Shown: piece by piece, positions 32,708 through 44,112 of the stretch | Numbering within the stretch: position 1 is the stretch's first letter | Layout of the letters: every line of letters begins with the position of its first letter | Assembly: GCF_009857595.1 (NCBI RefSeq) | Contig: NZ_WWCU01000026.1 | Location: forward strand, 1-64,000 | Direction of reading: 5' to 3' | From: Pseudoduganella aquatica | Lineage (GTDB): Bacteria > Pseudomonadota > Gammaproteobacteria > Burkholderiales > Burkholderiaceae_D | Length of the DNA: 64,000 nt | Made by a program: the position numbers and the translations under genes | Notes under the pieces: generated by a model | Databases searched by the model: none | What the model saw: only the letters and a program-made list of their open reading frames with translations | What the model was told of the DNA's origin: nothing

Positions 32708-34162
32708 ATGTACGCAGCGGTAGACCTGGGTTCCAATAGTTTTCGCCTCGCCATCGGCAGGCACGACGGCGACGAGATCCGCGTCGTCAAGACGGCGCGC
32801 GAGCCGATCCGCCTGGCGGCCGGCCTGGACGCCTCCGGCAACCTGACCGAGGCGGCCATGCAGTCGGCCCTGTCCTGCCTGAAGAACTTCCGCGCCGTGC
32901 TGGAAGCCTACGAGCTGGAAGCGGTGCGCGTGGTGGCCACCTCCACCCTGCGGCTGGCGCGCAACGCCGCCGCCTTCCTGCCCGCCGCCGAGCAGGCCAT
33001 CGGCCAGCCCATCGAAATCATCTCCGGCGAGGAGGAGGGGCGGCTGATCTATATGGGCGTGTCCAACGCCCTCAACCTGCCGGGCGAGCGGCGCCTGGTG
33101 ATCGACATCGGCGGCGGCTCCACCGAGCTGATACTGGGGCGCGGCAGCGACATCGAGCGCGTCGAGTCCTTCTCCATCGGCAGCGTCAAGCAAAGCCTGT
33201 CCTTCTTCGTCGGCGGCCGGGTGGACGGGCCTTCGTTCGAGGCGGCCATCCTGTCGGCGCGCAGCCATTTCGAGGACGCGGCGCCGCCATACCATCCCGA
33301 ATACTGGAAGAAGTGCTACGGCTCGTCCGGCACCATCCGCGCCATTGCGGACATCATCGAGAAGAACAAGCTGGGCAACGGCGTGACGGCGGTCAGCCTG
33401 GAGGCGCTGAAAAAGCGCTTCATCGCGGCCGGCCACGTGAGCAAGATGGACATGCCGGGCCTGCGCCCGGACCGCGCCGGCACCATCGTCGGCGGCCTGG
33501 CCGTGCTGATCGCGCTGGTGCATGAACTGGGCGTGGCTACGCTCACGCCGATAGAGGCCGGCCTGCGCGTGGGCGTGATGTGGGACCTGCACCTGCGCTC
33601 GACCAAGCGCGACCGGCGCGACCAGTCGGTGCGCGCCTTCCTGCAGCGCTTCCAGGTCGACGAGGCGCGCGCCGACCGCGTGGCCGAATACGCCGGCGCG
33701 CTGTACGCGCAGATGAAACCCGTCACCGACAACTACACGCGCCTGCTGTCCTGGAGCGCCCTGCTGCACGAGGTGGGCATGGCGGTGTCGCAAACCGGCT
33801 ACCACAAGCACGCCTGCTATATGGTGGAGAACGCGGACCTGCCGGGCTTCACCACGCGCGACCAGAAAACCATGGGGCGCCTGATCGTGGCGCAGAAGGG
33901 CAATCTGCGCAAGGTGGGCGAGTTCCTGGCCGACGCGGATTTCGCCAAGGCCGTGGTGGCGCTGCGCCTGGCCATCCTGTTCATGCATTCGCGCATAGAG
34001 ATCGATTTCACGGAGCTGAGGCTGCGCATGAAAAACCGTATCGAACTGGAGCTGCGGCGCGAATGGGTGACCGGCCATCCGACCGTATCCTACTGGATGG
34101 AGAAGGAGCAGGAGCTATGGGACGAGGTGGGCGTGGATTTCAGCATACGGGCCACGGCCTGA
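32708..34162 (+). CDS. ppx: Exopolyphosphatase / pppGpp phosphatase (Ppx/GppA)
   Basis: A 484-residue ASKHA phosphatase. Phosphate loop AAVDLGSNSFRLAIGRHDGD (about 3-22), EIISGEEEGRLIYMGV with catalytic Glu, second loop LVIDIGGGSTELILGRG, and a C-terminal HD-like helical domain (about 310-480). It hydrolyses terminal phosphates of polyphosphate or pppGpp; which one is not decidable from sequence. The ATG at 32708 fits family alignments and has GGAG eight bases upstream. It is followed after two bases by the binding-protein gene, so it leads a ppx/binding protein/kinase/HD-GYP operon. Confidence 0.9.
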   Translation: MYAAVDLGSNSFRLAIGRHDGDEIRVVKTAREPIRLAAGLDASGNLTEAAMQSALSCLKNFRAVLEAYELEAVRVVATSTLRLARNAAAFLPAAEQAIGQPIEIISGEEEGRLIYMGVSNALNLPGERRLVIDIGGGSTELILGRGSDIERVESFSIGSVKQSLSFFVGGRVDGPSFEAAILSARSHFEDAAPPYHPEYWKKCYGSSGTIRAIADIIEKNKLGNGVTAVSLEALKKRFIAAGHVSKMDMPGLRPDRAGTIVGGLAVLIALVHELGVATLTPIEAGLRVGVMWDLHLRSTKRDRRDQSVRAFLQRFQVDEARADRVAEYAGALYAQMKPVTDNYTRLLSWSALLHEVGMAVSQTGYHKHACYMVENADLPGFTTRDQKTMGRLIVAQKGNLRKVGEFLADADFAKAVVALRLAILFMHSRIEIDFTELRLRMKNRIELELRREWVTGHPTVSYWMEKEQELWDEVGVDFSIRATA

Positions 34163-34164
34163 CC

Positions 34165-34988
34165 ATGATGGGCAGCCGCCGCGCCATACGCACGCTGGCT
34201 GTCCTGGCTTGTTGCGCGCTTTCCGCCGCATCCGTCCCCGCCGCTGCCGCCGAACCTGCGGCCCGGGTGGAGACCGTCACACTGTGCTTTGAGCGCGCCA
34301 ACGTCATCCCCTGGCGCACCGAGCAGCTGGGCGGCCTGAATTTCGAGCTGCTGCGCATGGTGGAGCAGCGCCTCAACATCCATTTCGATTTTCAAAGCGT
34401 GCCCTGGAAGCGCTGCCTGGCGCAGCTGCAGGCCAACGCCTACGACGGCGCTTTCGCCGTCAGCTATGTGCCCGAGCGGCGCGCGCTGGGCGTGTTTCCC
34501 GGCACGGGCAGCACCGGCACGGGCAGCGCCGACAGCGCCAAGCGCATGCACGTGGACCGTTACATGCTGTTGCGGCGCAAGGGCAGCGCCGTGGAGTGGG
34601 ACGGCAAGGCCTTGCGCAAGCTGCAAGGGCCGGTCGGCTTCCAGCTCGGCTACTCGGTGGGCGAGGTGCTGCGCGGCCTGCATGTGGAAGTGGACGAAGG
34701 CAGCCAGCGGGCCGACGAACTGGCGCGCAAGCTGATACTGGGCCGGCTCGGCGCGGCAGCCATGGGTGGCAGCGACACCGCCGCCATCATGCGCGGCCCG
34801 CTGGCGGCCGAGCTGGAAGTGCTGCCGTTGCCGCTGATCGAAAAACCTTATTACCTGGTACTGTCTCATGGCATGGCGGAACGGCGGCCGGAACTGGCTC
34901 AGCGCATCTGGACGGCGATGGCGCAGGTGCGCAATAGTCCGGCCTACAAGAAAATCGAACAGGCGGCGCAGGAAGGCGGGAATAACTG

Positions 34989-34989
<1 letters not shown>
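34165..34989 (+). CDS. Periplasmic solute-binding protein, SBP_bac_3-like
   Basis: A 274-residue exported protein with a signal peptide (residues 1-28, cleaved near AAAA-EPA). The mature part resembles family 3 binding proteins: VTLCFERANVIPWRT at the start, GGLNFELLRMVEQRLNIHFDFQSVPWKRCLAQLQ, and a second lobe KPYYLVLSHGMAERRPELAQ. No ABC permease is nearby. It overlaps the kinase gene by one base (TGATG) and starts right after ppx, so its likely job is presenting a ligand to the kinase rather than transport. Ligand unknown. Confidence 0.85.
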
Positions 34990-38174
<3,185 letters not shown>

Positions 38175-38181
38175 ACGCCAT

Positions 38182-39321
38182 ATGAACGCCAAACAGACCG
38201 CCCGCCCAGTTATTCTGATTGTTGACGACACCCCGGACAACATCACGCTGCTTTCCAGTCTGCTGAAGGACAAATACACCACCAAGGTCGCCAAGGACGG
38301 CGCCACCGCGCTGCAGATCGTGGAGGCTTCCAAGGTCGACCTGATCCTGCTGGACGTGATGATGCCCGGCATGGACGGCTACGAAACCTGCCGCCGCCTC
38401 AAGCAGAATCCCGCCAGTGCGGACGTCCCGGTCCTGTTCCTGACCGCCAAAAGCCAGCCCGAGGACGAGGCGATGGGCCTGCGGGCCGGCGCGGCCGACT
38501 ACCTGACCAAGCCTATCAGCCCGCCCATCCTGTTCGCGCGCGTGGCCACGCACCTGAAGCTGCGCGCCGCCAACCTGAGCCTGAAAGCTGAGAACGCCGC
38601 CCTGGAGAGCCTGGTGCAGGAGCGCACCGGCCAGCTCTCGCTGCTGCACGATGCAACGGTCATGGCCATGGCCACCATGGCGGAAACGCGCGACAGCGAG
38701 ACGGGGGAGAAAACCGGCAACCACATCCGCCGCACGCAGAACTACGTGGCCGCGCTGGCGCGCAAGCTGCAAAGCCATCCGCGCTTCGCCGCCGACCTGA
38801 CCGACGAGAACATCACGCTGCTGTACAAGTCCGTGCCGCTGCACGACATAGGCAAGGCCGGCATGCCGGAGGCGATCCTGCTCAAGCCGGGCAAGCTGGA
38901 CCAGGAAGAATTTGAAATCATGAAGCTGCACGCCGTGCGCGGGCGCGACACGATACGCCAGGTGGAGGAGTATATCGGCGGCAGCAACGGCTTCCTGACT
39001 TATGCCCGCGAGATTGCGCATTCGCACCAGGAGAAGTGGGACGGTTCGGGCTATCCGGAAAAACTGGCGGGGGAGGCGATACCGTTGTCGGCGCGGCTGA
39101 TGGCGGTGGCGGACGTGTACGACGCGCTGATTTCGCGGCGCCTTTACAAGCTGCCCTACAGCCATGCGGAGGCGGTCGAGATCATGCAGGACGGGCGCGG
39201 CAGCCACTTCGATCCGGACATATTGGACGCATTCCTCGCCATAGAGGCCAGTTTCGCCGACATTGCGGCGCAGTTCCGCGACGCGGAAAACGGCAAGAAC
39301 GAGCACGCCGGCGAGAAATAG
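38182..39321 (+). CDS. Response regulator with HD-GYP c-di-GMP phosphodiesterase domain
   Basis: A 379-residue regulator. Receiver domain (about 10-125) with VDDTPDN, phospho-Asp in LLDVMMPGMDG and FLTAKSQ. A coiled-coil linker (about 135-165) leads to the HD-GYP domain (about 170-360), with HDIGK followed by AGMPEAILLKPGKL and the signature HSHQEKWDGSGYPEKL, all metal and GYP residues present. It should linearise c-di-GMP when phosphorylated. It starts seven bases after the hybrid kinase and is its likely partner. No strong ribosome-binding site, consistent with coupling. Confidence 0.95.
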   Translation: MNAKQTARPVILIVDDTPDNITLLSSLLKDKYTTKVAKDGATALQIVEASKVDLILLDVMMPGMDGYETCRRLKQNPASADVPVLFLTAKSQPEDEAMGLRAGAADYLTKPISPPILFARVATHLKLRAANLSLKAENAALESLVQERTGQLSLLHDATVMAMATMAETRDSETGEKTGNHIRRTQNYVAALARKLQSHPRFAADLTDENITLLYKSVPLHDIGKAGMPEAILLKPGKLDQEEFEIMKLHAVRGRDTIRQVEEYIGGSNGFLTYAREIAHSHQEKWDGSGYPEKLAGEAIPLSARLMAVADVYDALISRRLYKLPYSHAEAVEIMQDGRGSHFDPDILDAFLAIEASFADIAAQFRDAENGKNEHAGEK

Positions 39322-39359
39322 TATATATTGTTTATATTGTTGAATATTCTGGAGTTGAA

Positions 39360-40004
39360 ATGACCAAAACTGTTAGCGCTGTCAAACCGGCGGAAACCAC
39401 CCCGAAAACCGTGGCCGCTCCTGCCGCTCCTGCCGCTCCGGCGGCTGCAGCCAAGGCAGCTGCGCCTAAAGCCGCGGCAGCCAAGGCCAATGGCGCCAAG
39501 CCGGCCGCTGTGAAAGCCGTTGCCGCCAAGGCCGCACCGAAGGCCGCCGCCGCGAAAGCAGCAGTGCCGAAGCCAGCCGCCAAGCCGGCCGCGCCCAAGG
39601 CCGCCGCCAAGGCAGCAGCTCCGAAAGCCGCCGCCCCGAAAGCCGCCGCTCCGAAAGCCGCCGCCCCCAAGGCCGCCGCTCCTAAAGCATCCGCTGCCAA
39701 AGCCGCTGCTCCCAAGGCCGCCAAAGCCGCTGCTCCTAAAGCCGCCGCCAAGTCCGCCGAAGCGCCGGCCAAGGACAAAGCGCGCAAGGAAAAACTGGTG
39801 CGCGACAGCTTCACCATGCCGGAAACCGAATACGCCGTGCTGGGCCAGGTGAAAAAAGCCGCCCTGAAAGCCGGTTTCGAGATCAAGAAGAGCGAGCTGC
39901 TGCGCGTTGGTGTTGCCTTGATCAGCAAGGTCGACATGGCCACCCTGAAAGGCGTGCTGGCTTCCCTGCCGCAACTGAAAACCGGCCGCCCGAAAAAGGC
40001 CTGA
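39360..40004 (+). CDS. Histone H1-like protein: Ala/Lys/Pro-rich tail on a ribbon-helix-helix-like domain
   Basis: A 214-residue protein. Residues about 5-140 are almost only Ala, Lys and Pro, with repeated AAPKA/AAAKA units as in eukaryotic H1 tails and AlgP. Residues about 140-214 are ordinary sequence: KLVRDSFTMPETEYAVLG, then helices and KKSELLRVGVALISKV, a pattern like a ribbon-helix-helix (strand, helix, helix), ending in a basic GRPKKA. I infer nucleoid binding with the tail contacting DNA. Repeat number is likely variable between strains. The upstream 39322-39350 is very AT-rich with repeated TATATTGTT words; TGGAG is seven bases before the ATG. Confidence 0.8.
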   Translation: MTKTVSAVKPAETTPKTVAAPAAPAAPAAAAKAAAPKAAAAKANGAKPAAVKAVAAKAAPKAAAAKAAVPKPAAKPAAPKAAAKAAAPKAAAPKAAAPKAAAPKAAAPKASAAKAAAPKAAKAAAPKAAAKSAEAPAKDKARKEKLVRDSFTMPETEYAVLGQVKKAALKAGFEIKKSELLRVGVALISKVDMATLKGVLASLPQLKTGRPKKA

Positions 40005-40023
40005 GCCGTTGCATGTAACCAAA

Positions 40024-40041
40024 GTGACATAGCTTTGTCAC
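40024..40041. promoter_or_regulatory. Perfect palindrome between the histone-like and acyltransferase genes
   Basis: GTGACA-N6-TGTCAC, 20 bases after the histone-like stop and 58 bases before the next ATG. It could be an operator or a stem. The loop is short enough for RNA folding, but no U-run follows. Confidence 0.4.
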
Positions 40042-40098
40042 AGTCTTGAAGTATTCCCCGGCTACGCTTGCTTCGTTCTCAACTCACAAGGACGAAGC

Positions 40099-40857
40099 AT
40101 GCAACAGCCTATCTTACAGACGGAAATCCGCACTTCCTCCGCCAAGCTGTCGCTCAGCATGGCCAGCACGGCCGAGGAGCTGCGCGAGGTGCAGCGCCTG
40201 CGCTACAAGGTCTTCATCGAAACGATGGGCCTGACCGCGCTGGCCAGCGAAGACGGCCTGGACAGCGACGAGTTCGACGAACACTGCGACCACCTGATCG
40301 TGCGCGACACCAACACCCTGCGCGTGGTGGGCACCTACCGCCTGCTGAGCGCCGCGCGCGCCCACAAGCTGGGCCGCGTCTACTCCGAGAATGAATTCGA
40401 CCTCAGCCGCCTGAACAACGTGCGCAGCCGCATCGTGGAAGCGGGCCGCGCCTGCATCCACCCGGACTACCGTGGCGGCAGCGTCATCATGCTGCTGTGG
40501 TCCGGCCTGGCCGAATACATGCGCCGCGAGCGCTGCGACTTCCTGGCCGGCTGCGCCAGCATCAGCCTGGCCGACGGCGGCCACAACGCGGTGGCGGTGT
40601 ACACCTCGCTGGCGGCCAAGCATATGGCGCCGGTGGAATACCGCGTCACCCCGCACCTGCCTTTCCCGTACAGCAAGCTGGAAGCCGCGCAAAGCCCCCA
40701 GATACCACCGCTGCTCAAGGGCTATATGCGTTCGGGCGCATGGATCTGCGGCGAACCGGCCTGGGATCCTGATTTCGAAAGCGCCGACCTGTTCCTGCTG
40801 ATGCCGCTCGCCAATCTGGACAGCCGCTACGCCCGCCACTACGGCGTGGAGGGCTGA
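40099..40857 (+). CDS. olsB: OlsB-like L-ornithine N-alpha-acyltransferase (GNAT fold)
   Basis: A 252-residue GNAT-fold acyltransferase. LREVQRLRYKVFIETMG near residue 28, VVGTYRLLSAARAHKLG, YSENEFDLSRL, the family signature IVEAGRACIHPDYRGG and LLWSGLAEYM, then FLAGCASISLADGGHNA. This pattern is that of OlsB, which forms lyso-ornithine lipid from ornithine and 3-hydroxyacyl-ACP; acyl-homoserine-lactone synthase-like proteins share part of it. The usual partner OlsA is not adjacent. The MoaB-like gene starts two bases after its stop. Symbol is by resemblance. Confidence 0.75.
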   Translation: MQQPILQTEIRTSSAKLSLSMASTAEELREVQRLRYKVFIETMGLTALASEDGLDSDEFDEHCDHLIVRDTNTLRVVGTYRLLSAARAHKLGRVYSENEFDLSRLNNVRSRIVEAGRACIHPDYRGGSVIMLLWSGLAEYMRRERCDFLAGCASISLADGGHNAVAVYTSLAAKHMAPVEYRVTPHLPFPYSKLEAAQSPQIPPLLKGYMRSGAWICGEPAWDPDFESADLFLLMPLANLDSRYARHYGVEG

Positions 40858-40859
40858 CA

Positions 40860-41351
40860 GTGGCTGAAGCAATCAGCCTGCGCTGCGCGGTGCTCAGCGT
40901 GAGCAGCGCGCACGGCGCGGCCAGGGACGGGGCAGGGGAGCTGCTGGCCGCGCGCGCGCAAGCGGCAGGGCACAGCGTGGTGCGCCGCGTCTGCGTGGGC
41001 GACGGCGTGGACGAAGTGCGCCGCATGCTCAGCGACTGCATCGCCGACCCCGAGATCCAGGTCGTGCTCAGCTCCGGCGGCAGCGGCTTCGCGCGGCGCA
41101 ATGCCGTGCCGGAAGCGGCGGCCGGCCTGCTGGAGCAGGAAATACGCGGCTTTGGCGACTTGCTGCAGCACCTGGTCTACAGCGCCGTGGGCAGCACCAT
41201 CGTGCAATCGCGCGCGCTGGCCGGCTACGCCAACGGCACGCTGGTGTTTTGCCTGCCGGGCGTGGTGGGCGCCTGCGCGCTCGCCTGGGACCGCATTATC
41301 AGCGCCCAGCTTGCCGTCCCGCTCCGGAAAAACAGCTTGCATCCGGCCTGA
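40860..41351 (+). CDS. MoaB/MogA-like molybdopterin-binding protein
   Basis: A 163-residue MoCF_biosynth protein. It starts with GTG at 40860, two bases after the acyltransferase stop, with GGAGGG upstream. The pterin-binding loop reads VLSSGGSGFARRN where MoaB/MogA have TGGTG and RD, and the end is AYANGTLVFCLPG-like (GYANGTLVFCLPGVVGAC). The substituted loop (Ser for Thr, Asn for the catalytic Asp) suggests altered or lost molybdopterin adenylylation. Coupling to an ornithine-lipid gene is unusual for a cofactor gene. Confidence 0.78.
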   Translation: MAEAISLRCAVLSVSSAHGAARDGAGELLAARAQAAGHSVVRRVCVGDGVDEVRRMLSDCIADPEIQVVLSSGGSGFARRNAVPEAAAGLLEQEIRGFGDLLQHLVYSAVGSTIVQSRALAGYANGTLVFCLPGVVGACALAWDRIISAQLAVPLRKNSLHPA

Positions 41352-41374
41352 ACACGGATTATATTGATTGTACT

Positions 41375-41397
41375 GATCGGTACATGTCGTACCGATC
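41375..41397. promoter_or_regulatory. Candidate TetR operator
   Basis: Perfect inverted repeat GATCGGTAC-N5-GTACCGATC, 23 bases before the DUF1348 gene. Length and symmetry are typical of TetR-family sites. The TetR gene lies two genes downstream, so autoregulation of the pair is likely. Confidence 0.7.
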
Positions 41398-41419
41398 GGA
41401 ACAATCATAGGAATCCATC

Positions 41420-41890
41420 ATGTCCACTCGTCCTCCTCTGCCCCCGTTCACCCGCGAAACCGCCATAGAAAAGGTCCGCCTGGCCGAAAACGGCTGGAAC
41501 ACCCGCGACGCCGAGAAAGTCGCACTCGCCTATACCGAAGACAGCTGGTGGCGCAACCGGGGCGAATTCGTCCAGGGCCGCGCCGCCATCGTCGGCCTGC
41601 TCAAACGCAAATGGACGCGCGAGCTGGACTACCGCCTGGTGAAAGAATTGTGGGCGCACGACGGCGCCCGCATTGCGGTCCGCTTCGCCTACGAATACCA
41701 TGACGACTCCGGCCAGTGGTTCCGCGCCTATGGCAACGAAAACTGGGAATTCGACGAGAACGGCCTGATGCACCACCGTCACGCCAGCATCAACGAAACG
41801 CCGATCAAGGAGTCGGAGCGCAAGCTGTTCTGGGACGCCAGCGGCCCGCGCCCGGCCGACCACCCAGGCTTGACGGAGCTGGGTTTCTAA
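41420..41890 (+). CDS. DUF1348 / NTF2-like SnoaL-fold protein
   Basis: A 156-residue single-domain protein. FTRETAIEKVRLAENGWNTR, YTEDSWWRNRGEFVQGR and AYGNENWEFDENGLMHHRHAS are the DUF1348 hallmarks of a cone-shaped NTF2-like fold. Members are cytosolic and mostly uncharacterised; some are linked to stress or small-molecule turnover. It lies between a palindromic operator and a TetR gene 16 bases downstream, so expression is probably induced by whatever that regulator senses. Confidence 0.85.
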   Translation: MSTRPPLPPFTRETAIEKVRLAENGWNTRDAEKVALAYTEDSWWRNRGEFVQGRAAIVGLLKRKWTRELDYRLVKELWAHDGARIAVRFAYEYHDDSGQWFRAYGNENWEFDENGLMHHRHASINETPIKESERKLFWDASGPRPADHPGLTELGF

Positions 41891-41906
41891 TAGCACAGGA
41901 ATAGCA

Positions 41907-42470
41907 ATGGCAAGAATGATCGCAGAGCGGGCCGACGTGGTGCCGCTGGTGGCGGAGGTGTTCCGCACCTTTGGTTTCGAGGGCGCCAGCCTGGCCCGCA
42001 TTACCGAAGGTACGCGGCTGGGAAAGGGCAGTATCTATAACTTCTTCCCCGGCGGCAAAGAGGAAATGGCCGACGCCGTGCTGGGCGAAATCGACGCCTG
42101 GTTCCGCCTGCGCGTGTTCGAGCCCCTGCACGAAGGCGCCGACCCTGCGGCCGGCATCGCCAATATGTTCGACGAGGTGGAGTGCTACTTCCTGTCCGGC
42201 CGCAAGGTCTGCCTGGTGGGCGTGTTCGCGCTGGGCAACGAGCGCGACCGCTTTTCGGTCCGCGTGCGGGACTACTTCGCCGCGTGGATAGACGCGCTGG
42301 CCAGCGCGCTGGTGCGCACCGGCATGGACGGCGCGCAGGCGGCGGCGCTGTCGGAGGAGGCGGTGGGCGGCATCCAGGGTGCGCTGGTGCTGGCCCGCGC
42401 CCTCGACCGCCCGGAGGTGTTTGTGTCCGCGCTGCAGCGCATGCGCGCGCGGCTTAGCGCGCCAGCCTGA
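41907..42470 (+). CDS. TetR/AcrR-family repressor
   Basis: A 187-residue repressor. N-terminal HTH (residues about 10-55, with VFRTFGFEGASLARITEGTRLGKGSIYNFF; aromatic YNFF is the recognition helix). Helical ligand domain (about 65-185) with YFAAWIDALASALVRTGMD. It is co-directional with the DUF1348 gene and probably binds the palindrome at 41375. Its last 17 bases overlap the 3' end of the convergent chemotaxis receptor gene. Confidence 0.9.
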   Translation: MARMIAERADVVPLVAEVFRTFGFEGASLARITEGTRLGKGSIYNFFPGGKEEMADAVLGEIDAWFRLRVFEPLHEGADPAAGIANMFDEVECYFLSGRKVCLVGVFALGNERDRFSVRVRDYFAAWIDALASALVRTGMDGAQAAALSEEAVGGIQGALVLARALDRPEVFVSALQRMRARLSAPA

Positions 42471-44019
42471 AGATGCTCACGGCCGCCGCCAGCTGCTCGG
42501 CCTGATCCTGCAGCGACGCGGCCGCGGCTGCGGCTTCCTCCACCAGCGCCGCGTTCTGCTGCGTCACGTCTTCCATCTGCGCGATGGCGCTGTGCACGTT
42601 CTCGATGCCGCCTTGCTGCTGCTCGCTGGCGGCGGCGATGTCGGCCATGATGCCGGTGACGCGGCGCACGCTGTCCACCACGTCCACCATGGTGCCGCCG
42701 GCCTGGCTCACCAGCTTGCTGCCGCTGGCCATTTTCTGCACCGAGTCGTCGATCAACTGCTTGATTTCGTGCGCGGCGGTGGCGCTGCGCTGCGCCAGGC
42801 TGCGCACCTCGCCCGCCACCACGGCAAAGCCTCGCCCCTGTTCGCCGGCGCGCGCCGCTTCCACGGCGGCGTTCAGCGCCAGGATATTGGTCTGGAAGGC
42901 GATGCCGTCGATGACGCCGATAATATCCACAATCCGGGCCGACGAGGCGTTGATGGCCGCCATGGTGTCCACCACCTGCGCCACCACCGCGCCGCCCTGT
43001 TCGGCGATGCTAGAGGCCGACTGCGCCAGCTGGTTGGCTTCGCGCGCGTTGCCGGCGTTGCTGCGCACATGGTCGGTCAGGGCCTGCATGGCCGCCGTGG
43101 TCTGGCCCAGCGAGGCGGTCTGCTGCTCGGTGCGCACCGACAGGTCCAGGTTGCCGGCGGAAATCTGCGCCGCGCCGGTGCCCAGCGTGTCCACCGCCGT
43201 CTTGATGCCGGAAACGGTGCGCGCCAGCCGCTCCTGCATGGCGTGCATGTCGGCCAGCAGGCTGCCGCTGTCGCCGGTGCGCAGGGCGATGGGCACATTG
43301 AGCTTGCCGGCGGCGATTTCCTTGCACACGCTGGCGGCGTAGTCCGGCTCGCCGCCAAGGCGCTTGAGCAGGCCGCGCAAGATCACCACCGCCACCGCCA
43401 CGGCCGCGCCCAGCGACAGCAGGAACAGTGCCAGCAGCCCGGCATGGGCCGAGGCAATGCTGGTGCGGGCGGCCACCTCGTCGTCTTCGGTGCGCTTGAC
43501 GGCGAGCTGCACCACCTCGTCGACCGCCTTGCGGTGCAGCTCGTACTGCGCGCCCATGCGCGCCAGTACGGCAGTGGCGGCATCGCGGTCGCCGCTGCGC
43601 AGGGCGGGCAGGTAGCTGTCGAAGGCCAGCGCGTAAAAGGCCAGTGCCGGCTCGTGCGCGCGGCGCAGCAGGATGTCGCCCAGCGTGGCGTCCAGGCCGG
43701 CTTGCTGCCAATAGGTGTGGCGGGTGTCGTAGTCCTTCTTCAGCGCCTGCAGGCGCGTGGCCAGCGCCTGCTGGCCGGCGCCGTCGGCGGCACGGTCCAG
43801 CTGTAGCGCTACCAGATAGGATTCAATAATGTATTCGGGCGGCGGCAGCACGTCCGCCACCAGATCCTTATTCTGGACAATATTCTGATACAGCGGCCCG
43901 TTCACCTTGAGTTGGCTGAGCGTGTGGAAGGACCAGTAGCCATAGGCGGCGAAGCCGAACACGAAAATGCCGAGGAGGAGGGCGAAACGGTGGGAGAGCT
44001 TGAAGCGAGGGGATTGCAT
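42454..44019 (-). CDS. Methyl-accepting chemotaxis protein
   Basis: A 521-residue receptor. TM1 about 10-30, periplasmic helical sensor with LVADVLPPPEYIIESYLVAL (a conserved segment of many beta-proteobacterial receptors), TM2 about 188-212, HAMP, then the signalling hairpin with FQTNILALNAAVEAARAGEQ and GRGFAVVAGEVRSLAQRSA. No C-terminal NWETF-type CheR-docking peptide is present. Ligand unknown. Both receptors in the window share this hairpin but not the sensor. Convergent with, and overlapping, the TetR gene by 17 bases. Confidence 0.93.
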   Translation of the reverse strand: MQSPRFKLSHRFALLLGIFVFGFAAYGYWSFHTLSQLKVNGPLYQNIVQNKDLVADVLPPPEYIIESYLVALQLDRAADGAGQQALATRLQALKKDYDTRHTYWQQAGLDATLGDILLRRAHEPALAFYALAFDSYLPALRSGDRDAATAVLARMGAQYELHRKAVDEVVQLAVKRTEDDEVAARTSIASAHAGLLALFLLSLGAAVAVAVVILRGLLKRLGGEPDYAASVCKEIAAGKLNVPIALRTGDSGSLLADMHAMQERLARTVSGIKTAVDTLGTGAAQISAGNLDLSVRTEQQTASLGQTTAAMQALTDHVRSNAGNAREANQLAQSASSIAEQGGAVVAQVVDTMAAINASSARIVDIIGVIDGIAFQTNILALNAAVEAARAGEQGRGFAVVAGEVRSLAQRSATAAHEIKQLIDDSVQKMASGSKLVSQAGGTMVDVVDSVRRVTGIMADIAAASEQQQGGIENVHSAIAQMEDVTQQNAALVEEAAAAAASLQDQAEQLAAAVSIFRLAR

Positions 44020-44112
44020 GCCTGGTATATGCTGAAGAGAAACCGTCAGTATATGCCGAAAGTGAATTAGCTTATGCGAAATTTGACGATTGCAGTCAGT
44101 CCAGGCGCGTGG

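Noticed and set aside
39322..39359. AT-rich TATATTGTT repeats before the histone-like gene as a phase-variable tract
   Set aside because: Only two or three imperfect units; more likely an ordinary AT-rich promoter region.
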